DNA from: Isoetes taiwanensis
Taxonomy: Eukaryota; Streptophyta; Lycopodiopsida; Isoetales; Isoetaceae
Direction: 5' to 3'
Assembly: GCA_021234155.1 (NCBI GenBank)
Contig: JAJEKV010000010.1
Span: forward strand, 5,802,871 to 5,866,870
Length of the DNA: 64,000 nt
Part shown: positions 1 to 12,445 of the stretch, one piece after another
Layout: each line of letters begins with the position of its first letter
How positions within the stretch are numbered: position 1 is the first letter of the stretch
Position numbers and translations under genes: made by a program
Notes under the pieces: generated by a model
What the model was told of the DNA's origin: nothing
Database searches by the model: none
What the model saw: the letters and a program-made list of their open reading frames with translations, nothing else

Positions 1-50
1 GCAATGGTTTGTTTAATGATAGTTATATGTTGGTACTAAAATTTATTCAA

Positions 51-198
51 CAAGGGCATAAACCAAGCATCTAATCAACAAGGACATAAACCAAGCATCT
101 AATCACCTTTAGATATCGGAAGCGCGAACTTGCACATAAACCAAGCATCTAATCAAGGACATTTATTCAACAAGGACATAAACCAAGCATCTAATCAG
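51..198. repeat. Four copies of a ~26-bp direct repeat
   Basis: The unit AAACCAAGCATCTAATCA, mostly preceded by AAGGACAT, occurs at about 51-77, 78-104, 134-155 and 172-198. Copies are near identical, so the array is recent or homogenised. It lies about 440 bp upstream of the FDM-like start codon. No reading frame runs through it. Between 200 and 635 I see only the presumed promoter and leader of the downstream gene, with no feature that can be named. Confidence 0.8.
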
Positions 199-635
199 TA
201 TCATAACGAACCATAAACCACATGATTTGCTAACCTGTTTCGGCTTCCTTGATGCAAATTTGAGGATAGTGCCTGGATGACTGAGAGTTTACAGGCAGCA
301 GCCAGTTTGGAGCAGTCACCAGCATATGCCAGGCATATGCCTGGATATGCCCACATACCCACATAAACGAGGGTTTGCCCCCCTAGATAGCACACTTAAT
401 TTCAACATTGGCTGACAATGACAACGCACGCAACTTTCAGGAAAAGAAAGTATGCCACGTGTAAGCTCTCTATTCGATATGAGAGCAGAGTTACATGCCA
501 GTTGTAGTTGGACTAGGCCTAGCTTAACAAACCGGCTTCACTATCAAGCTTCACTACCCGCTTCATATCCGCCCTTCAACCTCCAAAAGCCCAATTCATT
601 CCCGCTCAATCAATTCTGCCAAGCTTTTTGCAGCT

Positions 636-2977
636 ATGGATATGGATTCCGGCGAATCTGGCTGCTCGGACACTGACTCTGAAGAAATCGAAGAGATATT
701 TAGGCAAACATATGAGCAGATTCAGCAGGGATTGTATAGCATTGGAGAAGAAAACATGTCATTGCGATGCCCCTTTTGCCCTGGCAAGAAAAAAACCGTC
801 TTTGGCTACACGGATCTCTTGCAACATGCTCAAGGAGTCGCAAGCTTTAAAGGGAAAAAAAGAACCCGTGATGCAGCAGGTAAACACAGGGCTCTTGCTA
901 CATTCTTGAAAGAAGATTTAGGCCACCTCCGTGTTGTGCCACAAAGATCTCTTAGATTAGAACAAGAAGCTCCCAAACGTGGCCAAGATCAGCTTGTTTG
1001 GCCCTGGATGGGAGTTATAAAAAATATTAGCACCAAGATTAGTGAAGGCAAAAGAGTAGGGCCTGGAAATGGGGAGATTAAAGACCGATTTGCCCAGTTC
1101 AACCTCAAGGGCGCTGATGTTCTGTGGAATTTCACAGGCCATTTGGGCATGGCTGTGCTTAAATTTGATGGTAGCATGCAAGGATATGAAGATGCAGAGG
1201 CATTCGAGAGAAGTTTTCTGAGCAAAGGACGTGGAAAGACCATGTGGCAGGGTGGGAATTATAGATGCGATGAGCTATATGGATGGCTAGCAAGGGCTGA
1301 GGATTATAATGCAAATGATGTTTTAGGTAAGCACTTAAGGCGTGGTGGAAGCTTGAAAACACTTTCAGAGATCAGTGCTCAGGAGAGCCTAAGAAATGAA
1401 CATAGGTGCGAACAAATCAGATCAGTTTTGAACAAGGAACTTAAGGTTTGTGATGAAAAGCTGGCCAGTCTAAACCATTTAATGCTGGAAACAGAGAATG
1501 CAAAATGTCGGGCAGAGTTAGAGAAGCGAGAACTTGAAGAAAAATATAAGAAAGGTAGGCATAGAATGTAATTTTATAGCTTCTGTTTTATACTTCGAGC
1601 TTATAGTTTATAGTTTCTTTTATTTTTCCTGAGTATATTCTTTTTCTAAACGTCGCAGAGCTCCGGAGACTTAGAGCTGAAGCACAAGCTGCCAGTGCAG
1701 ATCGCGACAAAGCAAGACAATCAGAAATTGCCTTCTTAAAAAATAAACTAGAAGCGTTGACAGCAGAGTTAGAAAGCCTGGAGCATAGAAACGACCAGAA
1801 TGTTGTAGCTTTAAAAGAAGAGGTAGGAGTTTTTTGTGCAGGATTACACCTGCATAACCTGATTCACTTAGTTCTTTATTCAGAATAAAAGGCAAATGCA
1901 GATTGTGCTCGAACAAGCTGGCATACAGCAGAAGCATCAAGCACAAGAATTAGACCTTATCAAAAAGCATGAGGTACACATCAAATTTCTGTAAAGTTTT
2001 GGCTCAGTAGCACAGTTTTCATGTACCAATTCATCATCATACAGGAGCAAAACAAATTACTAGAAGAGTCAGTGCACAACGAAAAGCTGCGCCTCGCAAA
2101 GCAACAAACGATGGAGGTTGAGATACAGGAACTGAGACAACAGCTTGAAATTCAAAAGTTGAATGGTAACCACAATGGAGACAATGCAAGAAGTTCCCGA
2201 GACTTAGAAGAAAAACTCAAAGATTTACTCGAGGAGAAGGAAGCAGATGAAGAAATGATTAAAACCTTAACTTACAAAGAACGAGAAGCCAATTCTGAAT
2301 TGCAAGATGCAAAGTTAGTTGCTGTTGAGGTAGACTCTACTTTCGCCGCTCTTTTTTTTTTTGTATTTTCTAAATATCTATACAAGTTTGTAAAAGATGG
2401 GAAATACGAGATATGCTGGAAAATGGTTATGATATGCAGGTATTAAAGACCCATGGATCACCAACAAATATAGGGGTGAAAAGAATGGGAGAAATATGTA
2501 TTAAGGCATGGAAGGATGTGTGCGAAGAGAAGTTTAAGTATGATGTGAATGGGTGGGAAATATGTTGCGCTGAACTATATTCAAGTTGGCAACAGAGGGT
2601 AGGAAATTCAGATTGGTGGCCTTTTAAAATGGTGAAGGTTGATGGCGAAGATGATAAATATGAGGTATATCTGAGGCAAATTTATCATAGTGCCTCATAC
2701 TAATTTTACATACTAACTCGAACCAATATGACAGAGGAAGATAAACGAACAAGACGAGAAGCTAGCAACTCTCAGAGAAGATTTGGGTGAGAGTGTATAC
2801 TTAACAGTAGTTGCAGCAATGACAGAACTAGAAGAATACAATCCCAGTGGTAGATACCCTGTCTCGGTTTCTTGGAACCATGAAAAGAATCGCGAGGCTA
2901 CACTTGCAGAGGTGGTTTCATATCTGAAAGGTATTCTGAGCAATAATAAGGCGAAAAGACGTCGAATAATGAGATAG
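636..2977 (+). CDS. FDM: FDM/IDN2-like RNA-directed DNA methylation protein (zf-XS / XS / coiled coil / XH), six exons, 641 aa
   Basis: Exons: 636-1554, 1659-1822, 1884-1973, 2045-2329, 2440-2664, 2735-2977. All introns are GT-AG and all phases fit, giving 1926 nt with one stop. The order is an acidic N-terminus, a zf-XS zinc finger (CPFCPGKK...HAQG, residues ~45-90), an XS domain starting at DQLVWPWMGVI (~118-240), a long coiled coil (~250-480), and a C-terminal XH domain with the family signatures GWEICCAELYSSWQQ and YNPSGRYPVSVSWN. FDM and IDN2 proteins bind dsRNA or siRNA-scaffold duplexes through XS and act with DRM2 in RNA-directed DNA methylation in the nucleus. Length matches the Arabidopsis members (about 630-650 aa). 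The first in-frame ATG, in MDMDSGESGCSD, was taken as start. No lesion was found, so this is probably a functional host gene. Which paralogue (IDN2 or FDM1-5) is not resolved. Confidence 0.93.
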
Positions 2978-5281
2978 GCAGACTATTGCATCTTCATAAT
3001 GCATCTGGTTTATTGGGCTGTTAATTTTTGTGATGGGCAGTTCTCATGTAACACAAAGTGGTATGAGACTTCTATTCTCTGATTTCTCACTTTTTAGTTT
3101 CATTCAACTGCTGACAGCCCGATACATTTTGGCAACAAAACGTTCCTGACTATCTGCACAGTTACAAGCATACATTACTTGTGAGAACTATGAAGAAAGT
3201 GAATACCGTGCCAAACGGATAATTTACAGCCAAGAACCTAATTAGTGCAACCGTGTCTCAACAAATACAGAATACGCAAAATTTTAAGAAATGCCCTGGT
3301 ATTTGCCAAAGTACCCCAAAAAATGCCAATTGGCTCGTTTTGCGGTCGGGGTTGTCAACTTACCAACCTGTCTTCCAATGCTTGCATATGAGTTACATCC
3401 AAATCTAGAAAGTGTTGATGCCCATTCACATACTCATGGAAAATGTATGAAGAGGGGTTTAACTCTTCCCTTACTCCATTCACATGAGTTGCAAGAGGGA
3501 AGCTTTGACCCCTTTAAATCATGAGTAAAAAATCAACAAGATGTTAATGCATGGACGGTTTCCTGCGTGTGATGGAGTTGATGTTCTTATTGCCTAGAAC
3601 ATGAGCACACCTTGTTCATCATGATTATGAGCATTGCTCGCATAGAAAGAACACCCACAAGGACTTTAAAAGCAGTAAAGAACATCCACAAGGCGTTCAC
3701 CCAAAACTCAATCAAATAGAAAGAACACCCACAAGGACTTTAAAAGCAGTAAAGAACACCCACAAGGCATTCACCCAAAACTCAATCAACTCAGAAAAGA
3801 ATAAAATAGATATCATTCTACGCTATCTTAGGTTACAATTGATATGAGCTCATCATGCCTATTATTATATCATCTATATCAAATACACCCACTAAGGATT
3901 CCCATATCTATGCAACAATACTCATACTACCTCCTTTTGTTGGCTATATATTTTAAACGAGGTGCACCTTGAACTACCACAGTCGTCAGATCCGTCGATC
4001 CTATGGCCCAGACTATATGTTGGGGCCTCTACCTCCTTTTATTCTAAATGAGGTGCACCTTGAACTCCCACAGCCGTTGGATCTGATGATCCTATGGCCC
4101 AAACTATATGTTGGGGCCTCTGGGCACCTTTCGTTTCGCTTATCCTTCTATATATATGATTATTAAAAAAAAAATGGCACCAAAAAGTCATTTTGGAATT
4201 ATGTATACTGATTTTCAGGCATGAATTTATTATAAACTCGGCAATCGGCATTTTTTTCAAAAACGTGCATTTTTTGTTCCGGCAAATAGCTATTTGTTGC
4301 CAAACAACGGAGCTCTGTGCGCACCTTATTGAAGCCAGGGGCTTTGTTCTACCCCATCACGCCCACAAATTTCAAACCGCCTCTATAAAGCAAATTTGTT
4401 GCAAATTTGTTACAGCTGTGAAGAGGAATTTATTGCAAATTTCTATGCTCCTTCGCTTCTGTGCTTGCTCCTTAGTGCTCTGTCATGAAATAGACAGGGC
4501 CAGACTGATGAAGCTTTGATTGCAATGCTCTGTTTTGTTCAATCCGGCTCAAGGCATGCCATGGCCTATGGCGTCTGTGTCTGGTCCAGAAGATTTCCCT
4601 GGGAGCACATGCCCAATGCTCTGGAATGGAGATTGTGCCAATAGCAGACAAATCCGGCAATATGGCCGTGAGACCTAGCTTCACCTCAGCCAATGGCAGA
4701 AAAGATATGCCGGTATGTGATTTTTTTATTGTCTTCTTTAGTTCGAGATGCAAAAAGGCTTTTTGTTCTGCCTACAGATTGACCCAATTTTTTTCATCTC
4801 TGCCCACTGCATAAAAATCCTCTGTTTTCTTATGTTTTTCCGTTCACTATCTGAGTTTCTACTGTACAGCAGGCTTCTCAGTAATGAGTGCCACTGGTGA
4901 TGAGCTTAATTTTTTGTTAGACATTTAGCAGGAAGCCAAGATGGTCCAGCCCTGTTTGCAATCCGAATGATTTTTGCAGAGGCTGTTTGGGGTATGAAAA
5001 AGCCGACATGTAGATGCTGCATCAACAGGATGTGGCCTTGCACATATTGCCTTGCAATGGTTGTAGGGAAATGACCGGCTGTTTCTCATATTACGCTTTC
5101 AGAGGTACTTATTATGCTTGGTAGAGATTTAGACAGTATTTTAGGTTTGTTGCATGTTAAGGAAGCTCTATTATAATATTATATTTGCTTGAAGCAAAAT
5201 GGATCAGGCATTCAAGAGCCTGTGATGGTTATTTGTTTTTAAATTAGAATTCTGAACCTATTTGCATTTGATCTGGTTACA
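2978..5281. other. Non-coding stretch with two tandem duplications
   Basis: No convincing gene. A ~71-bp unit containing AAAGAACACCCACAAGGAC is duplicated head to tail at about 3646-3716 and 3717-3788. A ~98-bp unit containing GAGGTGCACCTTGAACT and CTATATGTTGGGGCCTCT is duplicated at about 3957-4054 and 4055-4150. A short exon-like stretch at 4626-4715 ends at a good donor (GATATGCCG/GTATGT), but no partner exon was recognised. Confidence 0.6.
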
Positions 5282-5283
5282 GC

Positions 5284-5394
5284 ATGGTTCCCAATATGGG
5301 CACATTAAGACTTGATCCCAGTGCAGAAGATTTTGATTCAGAAACTTGGCTATGGCGGTTGGTTACTGCGGGAGAGAAGCGCCATATTGAATAA
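5284..5394 (+). pseudogene. Unidentified exon-like fragment (36 codons)
   Basis: Directly after a TTACAG acceptor, an open frame starts MVPNMGTLRLDPSAEDFDSE, continues with a Trp-rich segment, and stops at TAA. Its composition is that of real coding sequence rather than chance (LDPSAEDFDSETWLWRLVTA). I do not recognise the protein, and no upstream exon was found. It may be a captured gene fragment. Confidence 0.3.
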
Positions 5395-5859
5395 AAAATC
5401 GCATTTCTTAAATCTCTGTCTCAGCAACTAGTTATTATGGCTATGTTTTCTGAGATGCTTTGAATCTTTTTGAATGCCGGAGTAAATTTAAGCAGTATGA
5501 ATAAATGGAACGGAGCAAAATCTGCCTAAATTGAGAGCTATGGCATCATAGAGCCAGTCCCCTGCCTTTTCTAGTTGTTCCAGTATATTTAAAATAGACA
5601 AAGATACATGCCCATCAAACCCATCTCCATTGCCACAGGTAAATCAGAGCAGGAGCTTCTTAGACCAAATTAGAGCAGAGGCTTCTTATGAGTCACTTAA
5701 TCCTCTGTCTCTTCGGTCTCTTACCACATACTCCGCGTTCCTTCCTGCCAAAGTACACCTCTAGCTTCAGGCTGATCAACACCTCAACTTGAATTTAAGG
5801 GGAAAGCAGGTCAGTCTTCTGAGTTTTCTGTTTCCAATTTAAGTTTCAACATTTCTTTG

Positions 5860-7246
5860 ATTGAAGAGGAGGTTAGTAAGTTGGAAACAGATCTAGACAA
5901 ATGTACAACTGATCTGGTAAAAAGATTAGTACCATTGAGGTAGATAAGAACTCTTTAGCAAGTGAAGAGAGGATGATTGAGCATGGAAACGAGATAGCAA
6001 GAATGGAGAATGAGTTGTCTGCTTTGAATGCCAAAGAAGACAAGAATGATGGAGACTTGAAGCAGATGGAAGAGTTAAAGCAAAAAATATGTGGTGAAAT
6101 ATATTTTTTCTCTAAACTGGAGGCTTGCCTTCCAAAGGTTAGTGTTGAAGCATTACAGGAGAAGGAAAAGAAGGAAAGATTAAAAACTTCACTGGAATTC
6201 AGATTACAGGAAAGCAGGAACTACTTAGAAGCTAGTAGACAATTGATGGACTCAGATATATCAAAAATGTCTATCATAACTATGAAAAGCAGGTTGCCTG
6301 GTTTCATGGAAGATGCATGTGCTGCATGTGGATTGGTCTTCAATCCAAAATATAAATTGGGTATGGCATTACCATGTGATCATGTCTATCACTTGGCATG
6401 CTGCATGCTTTTATATGAAAAGAAGACATGCTTCAGGTGTTTGAAGGAAGTTCCCAGTGAAGGTTTTGTGGAACTTGGCCTAGAGGTTGCAGGTGAAGAA
6501 GACTTGCAGATTCAGGCAGGCAGTGCACTTGAGGTCACCTGATAAGTTTTCCAATGTTGTCACACCTGTGGCTTCACCTGCTTTATTATTTAATAAAGCA
6601 CCTGTGGCACCTGTGGCTTCACCTGCTTCACCTGTGGCTTCACCAAAAAATGTTGGTTCTACTGCATCAGCTCAAGTGTCACCAAGTCCAGTAAGGAAAG
6701 CTGTAGAAGCTTTGCAGAAGGTAAGACTTTGAAATTTCTTATTTGTGTTTTAACTAACTTAATCTCATTTAAATTGATTTATGTTCTAAGCAGCAAAGTT
6801 CTGTAATTCAGCTTAGTAAGGGGCCAGCAAAAAAAAGGATAAAACGTTCACGTGTTGTTGAGAGCAATTCAGAAGAATATTATGAACAACCTGTACAAAA
6901 GGTTCCTGCAATTGGCATAAAGACCAGGTTGAGGAGTGCAACTGCAGGAGAAAGTTCTACTGCTGCACATGTAGATGTTCACGTAAGCAGTGATGAAGAA
7001 CAAGCAAATGAAGATGATGTTGATGCTGAAGTTGCTGAAGATGCTGTTGAGAAAGGTAAGGGTAAGGGTAAAGCAGCAGTTGAAATGGAGGTAGCAACAA
7101 CGAAAGTCAAAAAGAAGATTGGGAGACCCTCAAAGAAGCTGCCACCTCAAGCACCAAAGCAAATAGGTGATCAAGTTGATATTATTTTGAAAATGTTAAA
7201 TGGTAGTTCAGGTTCTGTTTCTCAGTATATCAAGTCATTGAGTTAG
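5860..7246 (+). pseudogene. Coiled-coil, RING-like zinc-finger protein with AT-hook-like tail; two frameshifts
   Basis: A heptad-rich coiled coil (SLIEEEVSKLETDLDKC onward) runs from ~5860 with a one-base frame change near 5925. It is followed by a Cys/His cluster at 6316-6460 (CAACGLVF...LPCDHVYHLACCMLL...CFRCLKEV) that spaces like a RING or RING-variant finger. A second frame change near 6490-6545 leads into a Pro/Ala/Ser-rich segment. That exon ends at donor 6720 (CAGAAG/GTAAGA). The next exon, 6794-7246, carries basic and acidic stretches and IGRPSKK, an AT-hook-like motif, then stops. RING fingers usually act as E3 ubiquitin ligases; that role here is inference. The gene is followed 170 bp on by the HAD gene in the same orientation, and both face the minus-strand transposase-like gene. 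The two frame changes suggest a decayed copy. The 5' end is not defined. Confidence 0.5.
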
Positions 7247-7418
7247 TTTCAGAACATAACATATTGTGGTGTATGTGAACATTGTTTTATGTTGTTTGAG
7301 AACATTGTTTTATGTTGTTTGAGAACATTGTTTGAATATTGTAATTCTGTTTTCTTTAATTAATGACTTCTTTTAATTCATGTTTAAGTCATGTTGATGT
7401 TTAAGTTACGTTTTTTTT
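7247..7418. promoter_or_regulatory. Spacer between RING-like and HAD genes with direct repeats
   Basis: Three near-identical copies of a ~24-bp unit containing GAACATTGTTT(TATGTTGTTTGA) lie between 7275 and 7335. The spacer holds the 3' end of one gene and the 5' end or last intron of the next. No strong promoter motif can be claimed. Confidence 0.35.
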
Positions 7419-8324
7419 ATGAATGTTGCAGAGGATTTAGAAAAGAAAAAACTTGTCGTCTTAGACATTAATGGAGTTTTGGTCAACACCTTCCAAAAAA
7501 GAGCAAGGGTAAAGATTCCACCAGGTCTCAAGAAGTATTACACAGCAGGGAAAGTGGTTATTTGCAGACCTTTTTTACAAGAGTTCTTGGATTGGAGTTT
7601 TGAAAGATTTGAAGTTGGGATTTGATCTAGCATGATGAAGCACAACATCATACAAATCCTTAACAGTATTCTGCCAGCACACTACATTGCTAAATTCAAA
7701 TTCATTTGGGGTCAGAATGAATGTGAGGTGCTGCCTTTTATGTTTCCAGGCAGTGCAACCAAACTAGTATTTATGAAGCCAATTGTCAAAGTTTACACAG
7801 CTTTTAATGATGTACAGGATGTTGTGCTTGTGGATGACTCTTTGTACAAGACTTTCTTGTCCCCACCAGACACATGCTTAATAGTTGAGAGCTTTGACAA
7901 TGAGGAAAATGATAAGGTATTCAACTACATAAAAGCATGTTTGCACACTTGGCTTCATTCAAAGAATCCTCAAAAGTGGTTGCACCAGCAGCTTCATGTT
8001 GATGTGATCAAGGAAGTAGACATCAACATACTCAAGTTTACTGTTGACCACTTGAAAGAACTTGCAAGATGGAAAGTAGCAATTGAGGGAAGCATGCAAT
8101 TGGTGAAAGATATTGTTGGTGTTGCAGCTGATGTTGTTGTAAATGAACAGGATGAACCTGCAAAAGAAGACACAACACAGATTCTCCATCCTGATCCTAA
8201 ACACATTGAAGATACTGATCAGACCAACATTGAAGATACCGATAAACAGGAGGAAACTGCAAGAGAAGAAATAACACAAGATCAGACCCACATTGAAGAT
8301 ACTGACTTTGAGATACTGATTTAG
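7419..8324 (+). pseudogene. FCP1-like HAD phosphatase domain protein with one nonsense codon
   Basis: One frame is interrupted only by TGA at 7623-7625. Motif I is LVVLDINGVLVNT, motif II is VGI-stop-SSM (the position is normally Trp, so TGG to TGA is likely), and motif IV is VVLVDDSLYKT. These are the hallmarks of the FCP1/SCP (CTD phosphatase-like) branch of HAD enzymes. Motif I is D-x-N-G, not the classical D-x-D-x-T/V, so the second aspartate (general acid/base) is replaced by Asn. The C-terminal third carries three short repeats of the type HIEDTD. The ATG at 7419 is usable, but GAATGTTGCAG at 7421-7431 could also be an intron acceptor, leaving an upstream exon unknown. Founding function would be protein phosphatase or a non-catalytic relative; the copy is probably inactive now. 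A second DxNG HAD domain sits at 28 kb. Confidence 0.65.
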
Positions 8325-8789
8325 AAATTCATGTAACTTAAGATATAACTTAAGATATAACAGTTGTTTCTTTGTGAAGACTGGATATGAGTACATAGAT
8401 GTACACTTTTGTAACAGAACGGATATTAATGTAAATTCAAGGTTTCAGGCATTTACCTACACTTGTGCAGATCATCATTTGTAAACTTTGTTCATTTGTA
8501 AACTTGCAATATGTTTTCCATGTCCATGAAGTCTGTTTTCCAGAAGTTCATCAAGTCTGTAATAGTTAACTGAAAACAGAAAGCATGTAAGCAGACAAAG
8601 CATAAGTATGAAAAGCAGACCTAGCAGCTTTTCTTTTAAAGCTGTGAGGACAAGGAACATTTGTGCAGCAAAGATTTTTTTAGTTTTCATTGATAACGAA
8701 TTATAAAGATTATAAGAAAGAATATGGCAGGAAAGAGCCAGTGTACATCTGCTTCTTCGAAGCAAAAGCAGAAAAAACAGGCAGCAGAA
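8325..8789. other. Convergent intergenic region between the HAD gene (+) and the transposase-like gene (-)
   Basis: This ~460-bp AT-rich stretch separates two 3' ends. A small duplication (TAACTTAAGATA twice) lies at 8335-8360. No gene was recognised. Confidence 0.5.
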
Positions 8790-9329
8790 TTAGCACTCTA
8801 CTGGAAGGGATGCCATAACTTTTTGGCATGTCTCTTCACTCATCTTGAAACTGTTGTTACCAAGATGCTCCATATCAAACTTCACCTGTCTGACAAGGTG
8901 GCTATACAAACTAGCAACTGGCTTGTCCAATAGCAACTCAAATTGGAGTGCATCTGTTTGCTTGTAGTAATGGCCAGAAACTATAACTTCTCCTACACCA
9001 AATGCAGTACCCCAAGCATCTTCATATGTATCTAACAATGTGTGTTTAGTCTCTGTACACCTAAGAACATAAAAGTCAACTCCCTCATCATCTTCTGGAT
9101 GTGCATTTACAACAAAGTTATCTCCAACTTCTAGAAGAGAACTAAGGTAATCTACTTCTTCATCTTCTTCTTCTTCATCTTCTTCTTCCTTTCCCTGAGT
9201 AATTGCTGTGGATGTTTCTCCAGCAAAAGAATTCATCTTTGGTTTAAGTTCTGCTGTGAGCCATGCTCCCAAACGTGCTTTGTTCGTGCAATCATCCCTT
9301 TTATCATGAAAGCAATAGCACTACAAGGG

Positions 9330-9622
9330 CTAATGGGGGTTTGTAACGTATTGATTTGTGACGCATATTAATTTGCCACGCAATTTTAGATTTGTCATAC
9401 GTGACAAAAAACATTAAGGTTTGTAACGGGTAGCAAATGTTAAATACTTGTAATGCGTTACGAAAATTTGTATGAACTAGTTGCAACGTGTGACAAACAT
9501 TAAAATTTGTAACACGTTACAAATGCAATTTGTAACATGTGGTAAATGTTAAAATTTGTAATGCGCTGCAAATGAAATTTGTAACGTGTGATGATTATTT
9601 TTTTTTTTTTTTTTTTTTAAAG
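9330..9622. repeat. Left subterminal repeat region of the CACTA element and poly(T)
   Basis: About ten degenerate copies of GTAACG(C/T)GT or GTGACGCAT occur next to TTTGT or ACAAA, in both orientations, within 260 bp, followed by a T tract of about 21 bases at 9599-9619. The right end (16270-16500) mirrors this, so these are subterminal repeats and not chance. Confidence 0.75.
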
Positions 9623-9998
9623 GACGTTAAAATTTTTTATTACATAGGATAGGATATAAAATACATAGGAAGGAATAGATGAGGTGGAAATAGCCCCCCA
9701 AATCCTGTCCTTCTCCTCATCTGGTAACCTAGAAACTTGAAATTGACTGTATAACCTAGACATGACCTCTTGGAGCAAAGGCCGAGCAGTAGAGAACTCG
9801 CTTAAAAAATGAACTGGTACCTCCTCTTCCAGACTACCCAATAAATGATAGCTCCACAAATCTTGAACGCAAGCTTCCTAAAACAAGGCCCATTTGCAAG
9901 AAAAAGGCCATGTAGTACTTGTTGGCTATTAAGGTGATGGCAAAAGTAGGTCTGAGTCCATGCCCAGATACATTGGATGTAAGCACAAAGGTGAAAGC

Positions 9999-10366
9999 AG
10001 ATATGGTTTGGGGGCCCATGGGAACACTCAAGTAAATCTTTTGGAGACAACACCTAATCATCATATTAGAGGATCAAACTCAACATCTAGATGCTTTTTC
10101 CCAGTTGGTTAAGGCACGATAGTTAAGGTGTTATATCAAATGGTATTAGAGTCGGGCCTCGAGTTTAAGTCTCCATGGGAGTCTCCCAATTAATTAGTTG
10201 GTTAAGGCAAACAATGCAAGTCCTCATAGATCCGAGGTACGGACCCTCATGGGCGAATGATGTAAGCCCATTTGCTCAATCAAAGACGAGCATTCCGAGA
10301 GTGGACGGATTGATATGGTTTGGCGGCCCATAGGAGCCACTCGACTAAATCTTGGGGAGGTGACCA
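9999..10366. repeat. Direct repeat pair and primer-binding-site-like sequence
   Basis: The segment around GATATGGTTTGGGGGCCCATGGGA (9999-10050) recurs diverged at 10311-10366 (GATATGGTTTGGCGGCCCATAGGA). Between them lies TGGTATTAGAGTCGGG (10141-10156), which resembles the initiator-Met primer-binding site of LTR elements (TGGTATCAGAGC). This could be a relic of an LTR-type element, or chance. Confidence 0.3.
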
Positions 10367-11018
10367 TTCCAAGTATAATTCATGATAAGATGGACCAACA
10401 CAAGACTTTCTTGCCAAAGCTAGATCCTTTTCCCAAGCGTTGTCAACACGCTTTCCAGATGAAAGTGAGCTTGGTGGGTGCCTTGACACATGGGGATGGA
10501 ACTGGCACCTATAGTCATCTTATGCTTGATCTATGAAGGGATGATCCGAATTTCCATGTGAGTTCTACTTTCAAGTGCTTGAGAACACTAGAGAGAGGAC
10601 CCATAGAAGGGAGAAGGTATTCACCCCCAGCCCCCATTTTTGAGACTTTGATGGATGATCAATCGCTTACTTATCAAAGGAGATAAAAGAGCTCACATCC
10701 AAAGTGTCGAAAGAAACAAGGAGGATTTGGGATGAGTTCCCCATACTAGAAAAACAACTGCCAGAGAAGCTATGTGTTCAATTGGACGACTGTTGGAACG
10801 AAAACAAGAATAGATGGATGTTTGGGGCAATGTCATACTTGACAGCAGTAGGAGTATTCAAGATTGTGAAGGTGGGGTTCATGATAGTTGGGCATATACA
10901 TGATGATATAGATGCATTCTTCATAACTTTCTCTATCAAGCTCAAGAGAGAAAACGTGACAAGTCTCCCTGAACTAATGGATATGTTTGAGAGCTGCATT
11001 GACCCCAACCCATCTTGA
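10315..11018 (+). pseudogene. DUF7869-type transposase-like remnant within the CACTA element
   Basis: Two blocks are readable. The first, 10365-10536, contains SIIHDKMDQHKTFLPKL followed by a THGDGTGTYSH segment. The second, 10704-11018, reads WNENKNRWMFGAMSYLTAVG then VGHIHDDIDAFF, the variant of the VGHTHEDVD signature typical of DUF7869 proteins. A frame break separates them, and the N-terminal half is missing. The same family occurs in the decayed gene at 41.5-44.5 kb, where the signature reads PGHTHEDVDALFG. The remnant is probably what is left of this element's own mobility gene. Confidence 0.5.
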
Positions 11019-11225
11019 GATTTTAATGGATGCGTGAAGATTAAGTCTCGCAGTTGGAACCAAGCCAATTAAGACCAATTCTGAAGAACCAGCCAGCATA
11101 TGCAAGGAAAGAGGAATTCAGCGTTTATCATTCAAATATAATTGTTCAATTCCTAAAAAAGCATTTTCATTGTATGCATTGTCATGGGTAAGGGTAAATC
11201 TTCCTCGAAGAAGGTAATTTATTGT

Positions 11226-11352
11226 TTGGTTTAGTTGCTAATCCATTGGGTTAGCAACTAAGAGATCTTGTGTTCAAGCCTCTGGGGTCCGTCATATGTC
11301 CTCATGGATATTGCCAATGTGGCAGGACGTAAAGATTATATCTATCTAAAAG
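11226..11352 (+). mobile_element. tRNA-derived SINE-like repeat
   Basis: A pol III box A-like block (GGTTTAGTTGCTAATCC...GGGTTAGCAAC) is followed about 40 bp later by a box B-like GTGTTCAAGCC, then a short body ending in TATATCTATCTA. This is the layout of plant tRNA-derived SINEs with a short (TATC)n tail. Target-site duplications were not clear. Confidence 0.45.
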
Positions 11353-12445
11353 TTTAGGAAATGGAACTCTAGTGAACTTATTCTAACCCTCGAGGGTTTA
11401 ACATTATCCTTGCTTAGTTTCTTGTGAGTTGATAAGTTGCACTTACCATGCAATAAAATACCACTATGGACCTCATAGGTAACATTGTTACAACTGTAGT
11501 CTATCTATCTAAAAGTTTAGGAAGTGCAACTCCAGTGAACTTATTCTAACCCTTGAGGGTTTAATATTTGTTGAGATAATCATGTTATATGATTCATTTC
11601 AAGAGAAGTTGTTGACACAACATTTCTAATCTAAGGGCATTCACAGATTTATGCTTAGAAACAATCTGCAGAGCAATATAAGCCTCAAGATCATATGAGT
11701 TAAGGTGGAGAACACAGTTGCAGTATAATTGTATTAGGGTTGTGTGTAAGTTCAATGGTGCACATTAGATGAGCCAATATTTAAGTATATGATTGATTCA
11801 ATGGTTCAAGGTCGAAGCATTAAAGAAATGCATGTGGGATATTTCGGTTGATCCCGAAAATGGGATAACGTATGTGGGATATTGTTGTGCCATGCAGAAA
11901 ATAGAAAGGCCTTGAATGTCGGCTTGCCGAGTTGAGTACACCGCCGGATTAGCAGTATATATGTGGGATCAGATGAATTGAAGATGTACCGGGGTGGATA
12001 GTGTAATCGGTCAGGAGAATAAGGTGCTTGGGCTCTCGGGGATATACAATGGTTATGAATATGATTGCTACCGTGCTTTAACCATATTCATTTGAATAGT
12101 ACCCAGTATGATTATTGTAATGGTTTGAAATTAATTTGAAGAAGACCCTCTATGCTCATTTGAGTTAAAATTTGTTGTACTGCTTATATTATTGGAACTT
12201 TTTTTCAAATAATATCTTCAATATTATCATTGCTTAGTTTCTTGTGAGTTAATAAGTTGCAGTTACCATGCAATAAAATTCCACTATGGACCTCATAGGT
12301 AACATTGTTATAACTCTGGTGAACTTATTCTAACCCTTGAGGGTTTAACATTATTATCCTTGCATAGTTTCTTGTGAGTTGATAAGTTGCACTTACCATG
12401 CAATAAAATACCACTAAGGACCTCATAAGTAACATTGTTAGATTA
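11340..12445. repeat. Three to four copies of a ~90-165-bp internal repeat
   Basis: The block CTTGTGAGTT(G/A)ATAAGTTGCA(C/G)TTACCATGCAATAAAAT...GGACCTCATA(G/A)GTAACATTGTTA occurs at about 11403-11490, 12235-12309 and 12370-12440. The linked block GTGAACTTATTCTAACCCT(C/T)GAGGGTTTAA occurs at about 11372, 11533 and 12318. The 11.5-12.2 kb interval between them shows no gene. Confidence 0.7.
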